From NCBI GenBank assembly GCA_946965045.2, contig OX337235.1, forward strand, positions 744,001 through 808,000: 64,000 nucleotides of DNA, written 5' to 3'. The DNA is from Epithemia pelagica. Its lineage: Eukaryota; Bacillariophyta; Bacillariophyceae; Surirellales; Surirellaceae. Of the stretch, positions 20,706 to 31,813 are shown one piece after another (position 1 is the first letter of the stretch; each line of letters starts with the position of its first letter). The notes under the pieces are model-generated. The model ran no database searches. It saw nothing but the letters and a program-made list of their open reading frames with translations, and was not told the DNA's origin. Both the position numbers and the translations under genes were made by a program.

Positions 20706-21566
20706 AAACAACTTTCTTCTGGAAAGATCTCTATTCTGGGTATGGCAGAGATTGATCAAGAAAGCGTTATGATGTATACATCGGTCATCCAACCAGCATG
20801 CCGTGTGTTGAGATAGGAGAGAGAGGCATGGAAAGAGGTTGAGATATAGACGACGGACGAGAGAGATGTGATGAGAGATTCGATAATTTTGTGTGGACGA
20901 GACGAGAGAGAGAGAGAGAGAGAGAGAGGCTTGCGTTGTCCTTTAGAATTAATCCCAATGATGAAGGCACTTGTCGATGTAAAGAGGCATTAGTTGAAAC
21001 TGAATTAGAAAAGTACATTTCTCGCCATAGTAGTTAAATGTTGTTAGGATAGACTATATATGCGTAGTACCAAATAAGAGAAGGCAATTCTATGGAAACA
21101 AAATGTGTTAGAAGGGTCAATTTGAATTCGCAATGTTCATTGGATAGGGCAATAAGTTATCATCATCCTAAGTTTGGTATGAGTTGGATGTAGGAGGCAA
21201 TATAAAAAAAATAAGTATGTCTAATTCGCAATATGTATCTATGTTTGGTCTTGAGGGCAATATATAGAGAGAAACAAACACGTAATGCAGGCGCGGTATT
21301 TTTCAAAATTACTGGAAGAAAACGCGCGGTCAGGATATATATGTGGGAATGTGTATATATGCACATCACACACACACATCAGTCAGAAACACACACACAC
21401 ACACACACACACATACACACACACACACACACGCACACACCCGAAACAAAAAAAAAAGACACAAAAGGAAGAGAGCCGACGACACACAAAAAATAAAGAG
21501 AAAGAGAAAGATACAACAACGACGACAAAACGAAAAAGAACAGAGAGGGTCAAGTGGGTGGTTATC
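20706..21566. other. Element A intergenic region with GA and AC microsatellites
   Basis: No gene is supported. A (GA)n tract lies at 20902-20928 and an (AC)n tract at 21364-21440, just before the next gene. The reading frame of that gene is open through the AC tract (His-Thr repeats), but it has no ATG in a convincing place before 21567. Confidence 0.6.
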
Positions 21567-22619
21567 ATGCCATCTTCACCACCATCTTCGCCGTATTGTG
21601 ATACGGTTTGCGTTAATCAAGTACCATATTTTGATTGGACATCAATGGATACCGTTAGGATTGGCTCCTTCATGGCAGTCCAACTACGAGAACAAGACGA
21701 TCCCCAAGCAATAACAATTGCTAGATTGGAAGAACGCTTGGTAGATGAAGAACAAGACCCTGATTTCGCTGCAACATCAATCCGGCTGCGACTATTCCTA
21801 CCATTGTTCCCTGTGAAACGATTGAGCTGGCATCCGTCTCCACCTTCCCATAATTACACCAAAATCGTACATGGATGTGGCTCGAGGAATGAAGAAGTGT
21901 ATGAATCCTCGGAGTTGCGATGGATTTCGGGTGAAAAGCCGGACAGTGAAATAAAGATACTCTTCCCAACCTATGTTTTCACACTAGAGGAGTTATCAAA
22001 GAGGGAAAACAGGTGGGCAGAAGGAATGCACAATGTGTACTTCGTGAGGTTTTGGAAGCATGTGATCTATTCTTATGTTGAAAAAACAAAGCGGCGACTT
22101 GAGCCTCTTCCAGCCAAGGTATCAATGAACTTCGTAAATAAACATCCGGATTGCCAGCGGTATGGTAATCTGATCATGCCCCGACGATGCATGCATCAGA
22201 ACATTTGGATGGGTTTATACAAATTGCGAAAGTTTGTACTTAAAATTGGAAGAAAGAGAGGAGATTCGAGAAGTTTGGAATCAGAGTTATCTTGGACGGT
22301 GGGATGCATTCCTCAGGAATGCATCCAATACATATACTCACTTGCAAACTTCTTGTCGCATTTCAGTTCTCATCCGGTCACTCTTCGTGATTCGTTCCAG
22401 AAAACAGGTTTGGTATTATTTAAACCCAGGATAAAGTTGTCCTATCAAGCGGGAGTCCTCAAGTTTGAAACACTTCAAGATATGTTGTTTGTTATATCGT
22501 TGTTTGGAGAACAAGTGAGTCATGGTCATGGTTCGGCACAAGAAGGTACTGACAATATTCGCAAACGATTGTATGAAACCATTGATGGCAAGGAACGAAA
22601 TGAGAATACAGAGAATTAG
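21567..22619 (+). CDS. Element A BAH-like accessory protein
   Basis: The chosen ATG at 21567 (ATCATGCC) gives 350 residues and leaves out the low-complexity His-Thr region upstream. Residues about 20-150 resemble a bromo-adjacent-homology fold: IGSFMAVQLREQDDPQAITIARLEERLVDEE, then LRLFLPL, then NEEVYESSELRWISG, then ILFPTYVFTLEEL. The order (strand, EVF-S-like motif, cysteine/proline-containing end) is what one expects of BAH-type chromatin-binding modules, but no search could be run. The C-terminal half is basic and helical. Position inside the TIRs, on the same strand as the transposase-like gene, suggests a chromatin-targeting or regulatory role in transposition. A perfect 11-bp-arm hairpin lies at 22302-22326. 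Confidence 0.55.
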   Translation: MPSSPPSSPYCDTVCVNQVPYFDWTSMDTVRIGSFMAVQLREQDDPQAITIARLEERLVDEEQDPDFAATSIRLRLFLPLFPVKRLSWHPSPPSHNYTKIVHGCGSRNEEVYESSELRWISGEKPDSEIKILFPTYVFTLEELSKRENRWAEGMHNVYFVRFWKHVIYSYVEKTKRRLEPLPAKVSMNFVNKHPDCQRYGNLIMPRRCMHQNIWMGLYKLRKFVLKIGRKRGDSRSLESELSWTVGCIPQECIQYIYSLANFLSHFSSHPVTLRDSFQKTGLVLFKPRIKLSYQAGVLKFETLQDMLFVISLFGEQVSHGHGSAQEGTDNIRKRLYETIDGKERNENTEN

Positions 22620-22675
22620 GAAGGTGATAAATTATATAGTCGTAAAGTCAAGGATCATCTCTCGTGTCTCTCTAT

Positions 22676-22748
22676 TAGAGAGAGACGATCGTCTCTCTCT
22701 CTCATCATCTCATCTCTCTCTCGTCGTCTCTCGTCTCTCTCTCTCTCG

Positions 22749-22787
<39 letters not shown>
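22676..22787. repeat. (TC)n and (GT)n microsatellites
   Basis: A TCTCTC/GTCTC-rich stretch with an AGAGAGACGATCGTCTCTCT palindrome (22676-22700 region) is followed by a (GT)n run at 22751-22787. It lies between the BAH-like gene and the right subterminal repeats of element A. Confidence 0.8.
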
Positions 22788-22788
<1 letters not shown>

Positions 22789-22854
22789 TGTCTCGTGTCT
22801 GTCTCACTAAACAGTTGGAAGTGAACTGGGTAAATGTGATGGTCGCAGAAAATT

Positions 22855-23071
22855 TTTAATTGGTTGAGTGGAACTAAATAAAAGTTTATTCGGTTGATGT
22901 TTATTGGTTAAGATTTTATTTGGTATAGAAAATTGAATAAGATTTTATTCAGTTGAGGAAAAATTGATTTGTCATTAGCCAGTTGACATAATCGATTAGG
23001 GAGAGGTGTGAGGGGAACTGAAGTTATTCAGTTGTGATTCGATTGAATAGATGTTATTTGGTTGGACATTT
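22855..23071. repeat. Element A right subterminal repeats
   Basis: TTATTCAGTTG and variants with GGTTG recur at about 22880, 22897, 22915, 22935, 22980, 23025 and 23052. The spacing is irregular. The motif continues into the TIR itself (TTATTCAGTGTGG at 23074). Confidence 0.68.
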
Positions 23072-23101
23072 TGTTATTCAGTGTGGATTTGATTTGCAGT
23101 G
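23072..23101 (-). repeat. Element A right terminal inverted repeat
   Basis: It ends GATTTGCAGTG at 23101. Its reverse complement matches 13459-13488 at 26 of 30 bases. The bases that follow are CACTGCCCACAC. Confidence 0.78.
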
Positions 23102-24038
23102 CACTGCCCACACACCACACCTTGCAGCTGCGCCCGCGGACGGGATCTTTTTCTCGTTGTGTGTTTCGTGGTTGGGGCAACGGTTCGTCTGTTCCCGTCC
23201 GACAATGGATCGCGATCGTACACCTTAGCTTTGTCAGAGGATATACAGATATACTTGTTTTTAGATGATAGTTGCATCTCTGGAGTGTAAAAAGGAGTCG
23301 CTCCTATCACACGTCACCACGGCATGTCCTCACAATATGGGCGGCTCCTGCCAACTGCCACGCACCTATGGCAGCTACAGAGCTCAATAGCTATATGCAA
23401 TGGAGAACGACAATCTCCTGCAGGTTGTTGGGTAAAGTCTGGAAATCGGTTGTCTCCAACAATAGGCATCCATACACTGAAAAGAAACACAGTGGGAGAA
23501 CAGTTTGAGGAGCCTGGTAGTCCGTCCAGAGAAGAGCATCGTCTTTGTACTGTGGTTCTCGGCTGTGCGTATGGCCTCATCGACAGCTCGAAGACAGCAT
23601 CTATTTCAAAAGCTCTCAAGGGGCTCTACTAGAGTAGAAAGCATAGGACAAGAGAGGCCACGTCTCCCCTCACTGTCTGTTGGAAAGCAGTCGTTTTCGA
23701 CACCCGCTGTCTCTTCTCGAATCCTGTCCTTCCGATTGATGGCGACACGAAAAGGGGGTTTTCCAATACGATGACTACTACTAAATTCTCTAGTTCCACG
23801 CAAGCATCCTTGTTTGGAATCATTTCATACAAAGTCTCCATAGCCTCCTTTGGTATGCTCGACAAAACATGTATATGTATGTGCGTCTCGACTCCCGATT
23901 GCCATTCGTTCCAATCTTTTAAAAAAGCATTCTTTTTCGTTTCGATTTGGTTTCTCACAAGTCTCCTTGTAGTAGCACTTGGGGTGTACGGTCTCTCGGT
24001 TGTGGTCCAAGATATATGCTACAGGAAAGAGGGACCTC
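23102..24038. other. Region without a supported gene
   Basis: Short open frames exist on both strands, the longest being about 110 codons on the minus strand at 23629-23958. None has a good start, domain or splice-supported extension. It could hold the 3' part of a degraded gene. I see no repeat structure. Confidence 0.4.
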
Positions 24039-25323
24039 TTATCGTCGAATCCACGATTGATTCCAAGGCCGGTCTCCACCTCCTCCTTGTGACGGTGGAG
24101 GCGGTGGCGGCGGTTCTTGGTATTGCGGAGGGGGTGGTTCTGCGTGATATTGCGGAGGTGAGGGGTCTTGGTATTGCGGAGGGGGTGGTGGTGGTGGCTG
24201 ATAGTACGACGACGAAGGCGGTTCGAGTAGTTGTGGCGGTTGCGGTGGAGCTGGCACGGCCGCAACCGTAGCCACGGACGAAAAAGCCACTGGATCGTCA
24301 TCCTGGTCCTCGGTGGGTTCGACATTGTCAATCATGCTAAAGTATCCCAAACTCCGATCGGTAAAGGAATCATCCAAATCATGAATGGATCCTTCAATCA
24401 TCAACAAGGAACTGCCAATCCTTTGAATGGGTCCCACCAATCGACGTTGGACGGTAAAGGTAAATTGTCCCATATCCGTCCCGGCTTGTTTTTCGCGTCC
24501 GGCATCGTACACGCGTTGCAATTCCACCTGCAAGGTCCCCGGACTATTCGTCGTACCAAACGCAGTATCGGGTACCACCTTCCAAGTTCCCGTGGCCGAC
24601 ACGCAGGGAGGACCATTGGTTTCGCCCACCACCACGGTCGAATCGGCCCGTAAGACCAATTCGGTCGTACAGGATTCCTTATCTTCCATTTCTTCCAATT
24701 GAAATCCTCGTTCCGTGGCACCATTTTCCAACAAGTCAAAGACCGGCGCCGAGGCGGGTGGTGGTGATGATATGGATGGCAGTGGCGGACTCAAACTGCT
24801 GCTGCTGCTGGTATCCACCGGTGGTGGTGGGGATGGTGGTGTGTACCCATTCATGTAGTTGTTGGGATTGGGCGACGACAACGAATCAAAGTAGGAAGCG
24901 GTGGTCGATGACAAGCGCCATGATGCAAATTTCTGAAAGAGTTCCAACGATCGAAAGATTGAGAGAAACGCGCAATACACCATTCTTATTTGAGAGGGGC
25001 TCTCTCTACAGTTTGTGATCACCAGAGACGAACATTTTTCGTCGCCACACAATCAAACAACAGAAACGTACCTGCGTGGTGGCCATGGTGGAAGCAATGC
25101 CTTGATTAGGGTCTCGTAATCGCATGACACCAAACGGTTCGCCTCGACGACGATTCCGAACAACCAGGTTGTCCGCCGTAGAAAAGGCCATGACCAACGA
25201 ATGGGGATGATTCCCCGACACGATCATCAAGAGTCCCCAAAGCAACATGTTCCTTCGTGTACTGGAAGAACCACCATCCAAAGGTCTACTGGAGCGTGAA
25301 TTCATGCTGTCCGTGAGCCTCAT
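24039..25323 (-). CDS. Likely plastid-targeted stramenopile protein with Pro-rich tail, two exons
   Basis: Exon 1 is 25323-25072 and exon 2 is 24932-24039, joined in phase 0 (CAG|GTACGT donor; CTTTCAG acceptor; 139-bp intron). Start is the ATG at 25323; an in-frame ATG at 25305 is an alternative. The N-terminus has a basic then hydrophobic stretch (MLLWGLLMIVSG...SLVMAFST). Ala-Phe at VMA|FST fits the ASAFAP cleavage motif of diatom bipartite plastid presequences. The mature part (residues about 150-270) is a beta-rich region with GTWKVVPD, GTLQVELQRVYD, GQFTFTVQRRLVGPIQ and SLGYFSMID, of a type I associate with small plastid lipid- or pigment-binding proteins; I cannot name a family. The C-terminus is Pro/Gln/Tyr repeats (PPQYQ). 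It ends in TAA. Confidence 0.7.
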
Positions 25324-25551
25324 GGTGTCCCTTTCTTTTGTGGACGACAACAACAGGACAATAGCCAAGAGATCTATCGATCCGAATCTTTGCCATCAAC
25401 AGAAGAAAAACAGAAGCAAAGCGTTCTGAGATGTGTCACTGCGACATATTTTAAGGCGATCCAAAGGCGTTGAAAGGCGACCGCATTTCCGCTTTTCGTT
25501 TACGCACTTGCACTTCCGGTTGGCATTTCTCCTTTGTTGGAGCGTTGTTGA

Positions 25552-26320
25552 ATTGAAATTGCCTTAAAAGCTGGTTCCGTCTCGGACGAGAGGCTGCCAA
25601 GAGATTTGCAATGACCTGTCGAGTCCGGACGAGAAGTCAGACAAAAGCCATAGCACAACCTAACCTAGTTAATCATTCCTTGAAGTAGATAGTGTTCCCA
25701 TTCCATAGCTAGAACCCCGAATTTCGATAATGGCTAATAGTACTCCTAGCTATCTAGTCAATAGAGAGACGAGTTGACCTGTCAAACAGGATATAGCGAG
25801 CAGGCACGGCAACTTGAAAACCGTTCAACGGAAAGACCAAATTCCGAGATCTGGCCCGAATTCCGAGATCGACCCGAATTCCGAGATCTGGCCCGAATTC
25901 CGAGATCGACCCGAATTCCGACAAAAGTATACTTTATTTCAGAGTGTAAACCCGAATTCCGAGATCTGGCCCGAATTCCGAGATCTGGCCCGAATTCCGA
26001 GATCGACCCGAATTCCGAGATCGACCCGAATTCCGAGATCGGGACCAGATTTCCGACATCAGGACCAAAATTAATTAGAGACACGTGCCATCCAACTGAC
26101 CGGCGCACTTTCTTACACTTAATCGGTTGTAGATATGCCCTGAGACCTGAATTCTGTCCTACGAGAACACGTTGCCTCCCCGAAATCTTGGATGATGTTT
26201 GGACGAACGACCTAGCCTTTTGGGACATTGACGCGACCTCTCTAGGACGAAAGGCTAGCTTGTTGATAATCTATCTGTAGTGCAATCCGAGACGGAACAA
26301 GCTTTTAAGGCAATTTCATT
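25552..26320. mobile_element. Small inverted-repeat (MITE-like) element, 769 bp
   Basis: A 35-bp inverted repeat, containing GAAATTGCCTTAAAAGCT and GTTCCGTCTCGGA, occurs at 25552-25586 and as its reverse complement at 26286-26320, with 33 of 35 bases matching. The interior codes for nothing I recognise and holds a tandem array. No clear target duplication was found. It is probably a non-autonomous DNA transposon. It lies only 16 bp left of the target duplication of element B, so both sit in the former upstream region of ispD. Confidence 0.68.
25843..26045 (+). repeat. Tandem array of 18-19-bp units
   Basis: About ten units of the form CCCGAATTCCGAGATCGA or CCCGAATTCCGAGATCTGG, interrupted once at about 25920-25950 (ACAAAAGTATACTTTATTTC). 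Each unit holds the palindrome GAATTC. It lies inside the MITE-like element. Open frames crossing it encode only repeats of the unit. Confidence 0.85.
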
Positions 26321-26336
26321 GCAAATCATCTTCCCC

Positions 26337-26346
26337 TTGAATCTCG
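26337..26346 (+). repeat. Element B target-site duplication, left copy
   Basis: TTGAATCTCG, identical to 34161-34170. Confidence 0.88.
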
Positions 26347-26480
26347 TACCCCCCAGCGGGGGTGAGTCATGAGGATTAGTGATTCGATTCTGGTGTGCAA
26401 ACTCTTTCTCACCCCCACGGCGCGTCCCTTCCGCTCTCGACTTTGACACAAACCTCGCAACCACTCCGCGCATTCACCAC
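26347..26480 (+). repeat. Element B left inverted end
   Basis: It starts TACCCCCCAG and contains a terminal hairpin (26348-26363), the block CACCCCCACGGCGCG (about 26410-26424) and CTCGACTTTGACACAAACC (about 26436-26454). All recur in inverted order at 34028-34160. The spacing between blocks differs by several bases between the two ends. Confidence 0.8.
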
Positions 26481-26513
26481 GGCACTGGAGGTGAAGAGGC
26501 TCCTGCGACGCCC

Positions 26514-29500
26514 ATGTCGTCTTCCTCCTCGCATAAACGTCGTCGCTGGTCCCAACAAGACATAAGGAAGCTATACGGTTCGCAGGGAACGTCGGAATCC
26601 CACCCATCTCATTCTAGCGAGAGTGTAAAAGAGCCCAACAACAAGGGAATCGCCAAAGCTTCTACTGCTTCCAATACAAACGACAACCGCACCTCTGTTT
26701 CCCTTCCCTCGTCCCATTCTTCGCTCCCTTTTTCCACACCGAACGAAACCAAGAAGAAAAATCAGGAAGTAGCAAGGACAAGTCAAGATGAACCATCCAC
26801 ATTCTGTGGCAGCGCAACTGCAAGCGATTTGTCTACCATTCCGTCAACCGTCGATCCTTTGAAACAAGCCAGTCCGAACACCAGCCATGCTGCATCCTCG
26901 CTGATTCAACTGTCCAGTAGCCGTCCCAACCCTGAAACGGAAGCCGTAATAGCTTCATCCGCCACCACCAACCGAAGCAATAACGAACCATCTGTCCACA
27001 CCAGAATCTCCTCTTCTGTCTTCAATCTATGGCACCGGCGTGGGTCAGTTGGTCTAATCGAATTCGGAACTCAGTCATTGCCGCCCAAGAAGTTGAACTT
27101 ACTACCTGCCATCGAACGATCGGCAAGACCTGTTACAACGGCAACGGAAAACCAACAATTACCCGACAGAACGACGAACACAGAGGTCGACGAGGAGGAA
27201 ATCCCAACTTTGAATCCTCAAGACGACGTTTCCATATTGAATCCAACTCCATTGGAAGTCGCTATTCCTACAAATGCTCTGCCCGATCCCAACGAAGAAG
27301 AAGAAGAAGAAGAAGCCCAAACCAACGAAGCACCTGCATTTCGCCTAACCAAAGCTCCGCCTAAAGTGAGTGTTGCTACTGCTCAAAAGTCGTTGGTTAG
27401 CCACCAGCAACCTGTGAATCTGCGAGGCCATGTGAAAAACGTGACGGAAGGGGCCTTTCTCCTACAATTGCGTCGCATTGATCCTTTGCCGTGCAAGTAT
27501 CCAGGACGTTCGACCAAGCTGAACGCCCCATTAGTCGTTGTCACTGCAGAAGCAGACAAGCGTAAGCGAAACAAGTTATCGTTGGTTTCCAATAACTGTT
27601 CATTGATGATGCGTCGAGCCAAAAACTACACTTCTGGTGTATCCAGATCCCCAACTGGAACATCGAAACAAAAACGATTCGACAAAGAAGGACCGAGCAA
27701 GAAACGCAAACACCAAAACACTACATCTTCAGATCCCGACTCAAAGCCATCTGGTGGGAATCCTTCTTTGCAACTTGTTACATCCTTTGCATTGAGGACT
27801 CTTGTACTGGAAGACCTATGGTTTGTCCAAGAGGGTCTCCCAATCGTTCTCTTCTTCCATGACGAAAGCCTTCCTCCTCGGTACTCCAAGAAATGGCAGG
27901 AGATATGGGAGGAAAGTCTTCAATCGGACTACATCCCGTCTGTCCAATGCCAAGGACGAACCTACAAACAACTGGTTGGTTGGGTCCATGGCAACCCTGA
28001 CGTGAAGCACGTCACTGGTGACGGCAAGAGATATGAAAATATTGTTGAAGCATTGTCGGAGTTTCAACAACATGCACTCCAACTCAAGTTTCCAGTTATA
28101 TCTCCCTTTTTGGAATGGAACTTGACAATGCCGCCTAAACATTGTTTGCAGGAGAAGCTGGGGTGGTTTGAATATTTCCACTTTCCTCAGTCAATCTTCC
28201 TCCAAGCGGATTATCATCCAGAACGTCGATGGCAATCCATTTTCAAGATGTTGAAGGCTGACACAGATGATCGAGTGACATTGCTTCACCGCTTGATCCA
28301 GGAAACTCAGGGCGATCGATTCATGCTTTCGGAATTGAGGGGAATCTGGGAACGGTTGGCCCAGACTGCTCTGGCCACTAAAACAAAAGAAGAGAACGAG
28401 AAAGCCTTGGCCAAAGCCGTGGAGGAGGCAACTTCAACGACCTCGCAATTGAACCAACCTCTCATTGTGCCTGATGTCGTGGAAGCCTTCTGTTCTAAGG
28501 TGGACGCGACGCTTGTGGACCGACTAGAATCTTGTTTCGGACGATTCAATAATATATTTGATATGATCCTCTCTGAATACGAGACTCGTTGTCTTGTAAT
28601 GGAATTCGAAAGGGCATTACCACAGCAGTTCGAAGCCATCATGAGTTTTTGCGGCTACAACAAGAAGCTCCAGAGTGTACCAGCTAATGAGCGCGATTTC
28701 GTACGGCTCCGATACACTCTCGATGCCTTTTTCCAATTTGTAGTCCGATCACGAAACCACAACAACCATTTGTTGGTTCCTTTCGCAACCATATTTGCCC
28801 TTGCTCAATACGCATGTGGCCATCCCCTTTTTGCGACGCAGATTCCTGTCTGGTTTGGCATCTCGGTGTCCAAAAGAACAATGGAACGACGCATAGAGTC
28901 ATGGATGCAATCATATGACGAACGTCTTCGCAACTCTTTGAAGAATGTTACATTTCTAATGGGGGTGTTTGATAACCTTCAGGATGGGCGGGCACTGCAA
29001 TTTCAACAAGGTCAGAGTGCAATCTACACGCGTGTTACGGCACGTTTTATAATGCAAATGTACCTCGCCAAGTTTCCTGCCTGGGCTTATTCCTTCACCG
29101 AGCGCCCCATATTGACCTACATTGCTCAAGACATACCGGCCCCCTACCAGCTTCCTGCTCTTGAGTTTGTGAAACCAGGTAGCCTGTCGACCCTTATCAC
29201 CTCAATATTCCTTGGCCGATACCCCGTGGAGTGTGGTCCAGCGGGAAGTCCATTTGATTGCAGTGGTACGCGCGTTCGGCATTACCAACAATTATACAAG
29301 TGCTGCAGAGAATTGGGCACTGTAAAGCGATTTCTCTCCACCAAACGACGGGCTAATCGGATGGACGCAGACTACACTCTACAGCCATGGGAATTCCCAT
29401 ATAGTGGTGTCCGAGCGTCCATCAACAATGCTATGAACAAATTACGGAAACCAAAGGCAACAAACCTATTTGAACTCGCAAAACAATTTCCCAGTGTTAT

Positions 29501-31790
29501 GGTTCGAACGTGGAGGGGTGAGCCACCCGTTGCGGACTTGTTGATGTTGCCTGTCTCTGTCTTGGATGAGACAACGAAGGTAGGAGCCTCAGGCATCATC
29601 CTGGATTTTATGGTACTACACGGGTTGTTGATTTGGGACGTACAAGATGAGATGTACAAACCTGCCGACACCTGGGAGGACAAGTGGTTGTTCATTGTGG
29701 GGGATGGGTTGTCCATAGACAGACTCTTTCAATTTTTTGACGATGTGATGGCTATCACTGATGCAAAGTCGTCCTCCTTCCGAGCAGCCTACAAACAAGC
29801 CATCAGCATCAACCAAGTGCTGCATAGGGTCGTACCGATAAATGGCGATCTACACGTACGGTTCCACATGTTGGATTCCATATTTCGCTTGTTTTATGGA
29901 GGCTTTCTGCAATGCATCCAACACTGATTGCAGTGGAAGCGGATAAACGGTGGAGACGTGACGAAAAGTTACAGACAAGCCCATCGTTTAGCTGTGATTG
30001 CGTACGAAGAACTTGACAGATTAGTTATGGACGCTTTTGTGTTTTGGGAATGGAAGCAGGACAGAGTCGATATGTATCTTGATCATGGCCGAGAAGAGGA
30101 ACTTGCAACGGTCATTGCCAAGGAGTATCTGGCTTTCCTTGGAAGACAAGTGGCCGAAAGCAAGCACTGGTTGACCGTATTCTCATGCAATTTCCTGTTA
30201 ATCATGAGGAAGTACCTAATGTTCAAGGAGGCAGAACTACAAGGAGACGCACTGACTATGGAATGTATGGTAGTCGAATTTCTACCCATTTTCTACATTG
30301 CTAAGAAGACAAACTCGTTCAATACGCAGTTGCGTCTTATTGAACTGTACTACCAACGCCTTCCGCCACACATTCTACACCAAATACGTGTTAATCGAAC
30401 GAAACGACAGAAGACAACTCCCTGCGGCTATCCTAACGAAAGTGTCATAGACCAGATCATGGAAAGGCTCATGCCCTTTTTCAAGGGCATGAGCCATAAT
30501 GGGACTGAGGCGGCGTTTGTCCGAGTATCAAGAATGTTAACCGCTTGCCAGCGGTCTAAACATTTTGTGGAATTTTATACGAGGAACCGCGTGGATGGCG
30601 AATATGAATTGGCGGAAAGAAAAGCAGAATCGAACAAAGGAGGATCGGACGAAAGCAAGGAAGGCTCCCAACAAAGCAAGCCGCTGGCTATGGCAGACCC
30701 TGGGCAGCGGCATAAACGCACGACAAACCCTGTCAACGAAATAAACCGCATTCTCGTAACAGAGATCCTGACTTTGGCAGGGTGTCATGAGTTTGCACCA
30801 AAAGAGCTTGTCGAGGTGGACAAGGACCACTTCTGGCGTGTCTTAGATCGCACTTCCCTTCAAGTCCAAAAGAAAGTAAGGAGAAAGGGTGACGGTAAAG
30901 TCAAGGAGGATGCCACAGACCAGTACATCATCGTACAGGTTCATAACATGGTCGGCAAGGGTGGCGACGAAAGAGTTGAGAGTTCTGCCAAGGACGACGA
31001 ACCGAAGGATGACGAAACAAGAGACAGTAGCAGGTCGGGAAAGGACGACGACGATACATCAATTATAGACCTGGAACAAGAAATGCAAGACGAGCAAAGT
31101 AAACAGGACGATGATCTTTCATACTTTAGTGACTCCAGAGACTTGGCGATAAATGTTGAGCACGAGTATGACACAGGATTTGGTGGAGCACAACGAGATT
31201 CAGTGATCACAAGTGTCAGTGAATTGCCAGATGTTGGGGAAAGCGATCCAACGGAGGCAGTCGATGACGAAAATATTGATTCGGTGCGGATAGAAGAAAG
31301 GAATGACGAGACAGTGGACGAAGACGAGCCACTAACTGAAACACAAGTAGAAGACCTCGTAGCTGATTGCGTGGATGATGATGAAGAAGATGGAACCATC
31401 AATGACGACGGTACAGAGGAAGAAGGAGACAATGAGGATGAGAGAAAAGGGGACGTTAACAGTAGTGGTTTGCGAGAGAAGAACAGTGTAAAAGGTATGA
31501 AAACCGTAGAAATGAACCCATTGGCTACAAGAGACATCGTGGCTGTGGCACTAGAGGATATATCGGAAAAAAATGTCGTTACTGCCCGACAAAGAGATGT
31601 GGAACGGAAAGAGAGAGAAAATTTCTTCCTCCGTAATAGACTTTTTGAAAGACTGGAGGAAATGGAAGAGGAAGGCATGGACTTGAGTTGGAAGGAGGTG
31701 GATGACAGTGGCACCGACCAAGGCGAGCGCATGGACCGTGCTCTGCATTCATTTGAAAAGTATAAGAGCTTCTTTACAACTATCGGCTAA
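26514..31790 (+). CDS. Element B transposase-like protein, one in-frame TGA
   Basis: The ATG at 26514 lies in a CCCATG context at the same distance from the inverted end as the helicase ATG at 33979. The frame gives 1137 residues to TGA 29925-29927, then continues in the same frame for 620 codons to 31790. Residues 1-350 are Ser/Thr-rich and disordered, with a basic HKRRRW start. A globular region follows. VSKRTMERRIESWMQSYDERL (about 830) looks like a helix-turn-helix. LMGVFDNLQDGRA and LFIVGDGLSIDRLFQFFDD look like the two Asp strands of an RNase H-like core, as in DUF6589-type transposases (low certainty). The TGA falls just after FRLFYGGFLQ, inside conserved-looking sequence. No intron removes it, so it is a lesion or a readthrough site. 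The tail is very acidic. Confidence 0.66.
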
Positions 31791-31813
31791 ATTAAACTAG
31801 TTATGTTATGTAA

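Larger units (their letters stand above)
13459..23101. mobile_element. Element A: 9.6-kb DNA transposon with TIRs and three genes
   Basis: Inverted 30-bp ends starting CACTGCAAATC match at 26 of 30 positions (13459-13488 against 23072-23101). Both ends are followed inward by AT-rich DNA packed with ATTCAGTTG-like repeats, as in the subterminal transposase sites of CACTA-type elements. Between the ends are a minus-strand four-exon gene, a divergent transposase-like gene, and a BAH-like gene. The outer flanks give either a 2-bp duplication (CA on both sides) or a 7-nt direct repeat CTGCCCA (13452-13458; 23104-23110, two bases beyond the right TIR). The CACTG ends and the transposase character suggest an EnSpm/CACTA-related element, but this is not certain. 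Confidence 0.75.

Noticed and set aside
21285-21566. N-terminal His-Thr repeat extension of the BAH-like protein
   Set aside because: It is the (AC)n microsatellite translated, and no suitable ATG starts it.
23629-23958. A minus-strand frame of about 110 codons near the right end of element A
   Set aside because: There is no ATG near the start, no domain and no splice support. It could be a gene relic, but that cannot be shown.
25843-26045. The tandem array as a CRISPR-like array
   Set aside because: The units are adjacent with no unique spacers, and this is a eukaryotic genome.
25774-26280. A 168-codon frame through the tandem array as a gene
   Set aside because: The peptide is only the repeat translated; all neighbouring frames are open for the same reason.
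29880-29945. A short intron ending TTGCAG that removes the element B TGA
   Set aside because: The only nearby GT donor gives the wrong downstream frame and an intron of about 43 bp with a poor donor.
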